In this document: positions 6,199 to 6,824 of the stretch, piece after piece | How positions within the stretch are numbered: position 1 is the first letter of the stretch | Layout of the letters: every line of letters starts with the position of its first letter | From: an uncultured Anaerolineaceae bacterium | GTDB taxonomy: Bacteria; Chloroflexota; Anaerolineae; Anaerolineales; Anaerolineaceae | NCBI GenBank assembly: GCA_937890875.1 | Contig: CALAEB010000554.1 | Coordinates: 1-6,824 of the forward strand | Length of the DNA: 6,824 nt | Direction of reading: 5' to 3' | The notes under the pieces: generated by a model | What the model was told of the DNA's origin: nothing | Databases searched by the model: none | The model's input: only the letters and a program-made list of their open reading frames with translations | Program-made: the position numbers and the translations under genes

Positions 6199-6824
6199 TT
6201 GGGTTCGCTGCTAATAAAAAAAATTAAATTCCTGGTGACAAATGATCCTGAAATTGGCGATATCCAGAACGGCGCGATTTTTGTTCGCGATAATGTGATC
6301 GAGAAAATTGGGACGGCGGCGGATATGCCTGATGCTGTGGATGAAATAATTGACGGCAGCAACTTATTGGTTTGCCCCGGTTTTGTCAATACGCACCACC
6401 ATTTTTACCAGACTTTAACCCGGGCCGTTCCCGGCGCCCAAAACGAAAAGTTGTTTGACTGGCTGGTTCGTCTTTATCCGGTTTGGGGCGAATTAAATAG
6501 TGAAGCGGTCTATATCAGCTCTTTGACAGCGATGGCTGAGATGATCCTGAGCGGATGTACAACCAGCAGTGATCATCAGTATTTGTTCCCGAATGGATCT
6601 TCTTTGGACGACCAGATCAGCGCTGCCGCCGATATCGGGATGCGTTTTCATGCGGTTCGCGGTTCGATGACGCTTGGCCGCAGTCAGGGCGGGCTGCCGC
6701 CGGACCATGTCGTGCAAACAGAAGATGCGATTCTGAAAGATAGCCAGCGTGTCATTGAAAAATTCCATGATCCCCTCCCTTATTCGATGGTCCGCGTCGC
6801 GCTGGCGCCGTGCTCTCCATTTTC
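6199..6824 (+). CDS. 8-oxoguanine deaminase-like amidohydrolase (N-terminal part, runs off the window)
   Basis: Metal-dependent amidohydrolase of the TrzN/AtzB/8-oxoguanine deaminase group. Such enzymes hydrolytically deaminate 8-oxoguanine to urate, with ammonia release, in purine salvage or damage clearance. The 208 visible residues begin MGSLLIKKIKFLVTND from a TTG codon. They hold the metal-binding HxH, His66 and His68, in CPGFVNTHHHFYQTLTRAVP. LFDWLVRLYPVW, SGCTTSSDHQYLFPNG, IGMRFHAVRGSMTLG, GGLPPD and MVRVALAPCSPF follow, all strongly characteristic of annotated 8-oxoguanine deaminases. The frame is open to the end of the window; the family is about 450 residues, so roughly half is missing, including the later metal and catalytic residues. 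The main alternative is a hydroxyatrazine-type or other aminohydrolase of the same group. A long spacer isolates it from the upstream genes. Confidence 0.88.
   Translation, partial: MGSLLIKKIKFLVTNDPEIGDIQNGAIFVRDNVIEKIGTAADMPDAVDEIIDGSNLLVCPGFVNTHHHFYQTLTRAVPGAQNEKLFDWLVRLYPVWGELNSEAVYISSLTAMAEMILSGCTTSSDHQYLFPNGSSLDDQISAAADIGMRFHAVRGSMTLGRSQGGLPPDHVVQTEDAILKDSQRVIEKFHDPLPYSMVRVALAPCSPF

Noticed and set aside
6168..6768. Minus-strand reading frames opposite the deaminase
   Set aside because: The plus-strand frame encodes an unmistakable amidohydrolase with an HxH site; the antisense frames have no motifs.

Overview
The window looks like a bacterial chromosome segment: tightly read plus-strand genes of moderate GC, separated by AT-richer spacers. 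All six genes supported here are on the plus strand. The left third carries three consecutive genes of LysW-dependent (amino-group carrier protein) lysine/ornithine biosynthesis. That route is known from Thermus/Deinococcus, many archaea and some Chloroflexota. Together with the neighbours, this suggests a Chloroflexota (Anaerolineae-like) bacterium. The assignment is inference from gene content only and is of low to moderate confidence.

Layout. (1) 6-1040 lysY/argC-type reductase, 1311-2135 lysZ/argB-type kinase and 2247-3344 lysK-type M20 hydrolase form a biosynthetic cluster. The lysW carrier, the lysX ligase and the lysJ aminotransferase are not seen, so they lie upstream of the window or elsewhere. 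(2) 3594-4367 is a TSUP-family (TauE/SafE, YfcA-like) membrane permease. It is followed after 16 nt by 4384-5559, a cytosolic alkaline-phosphatase-superfamily phosphodiesterase-like enzyme, and the two are probably co-transcribed. (3) 5560-6198 is a 639-bp spacer without a convincing gene. (4) 6199-6824 is the N-terminal part of an amidohydrolase that closely resembles 8-oxoguanine deaminase. It runs off the window end.

The most unusual content is non-coding. Three related copies of a nested inverted-repeat element occupy three intergenic spaces: A ~1173-1275, B 3425-3557 and C 5734-5868. B and C are 133 and 135 bp. Each has a central perfect stem of 20-22 bp with the core word TTGTTGTTC, a conserved CTCCGC-containing loop, and an outer inverted repeat built on TTAA...TTCGAAA. 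Their stems differ by paired, compensated substitutions. A and B share one orientation. C is inverted, so B and C face each other across the permease/phosphodiesterase pair. This looks like a MITE/REP-type repeat family with no transposase in the window; its name and mechanism cannot be determined from the sequence alone.

The ornithine/lysine genes act in one pathway: reduction, phosphorylation and carrier release. The permease/phosphatase pair and the purine deaminase have no evident link to that pathway.
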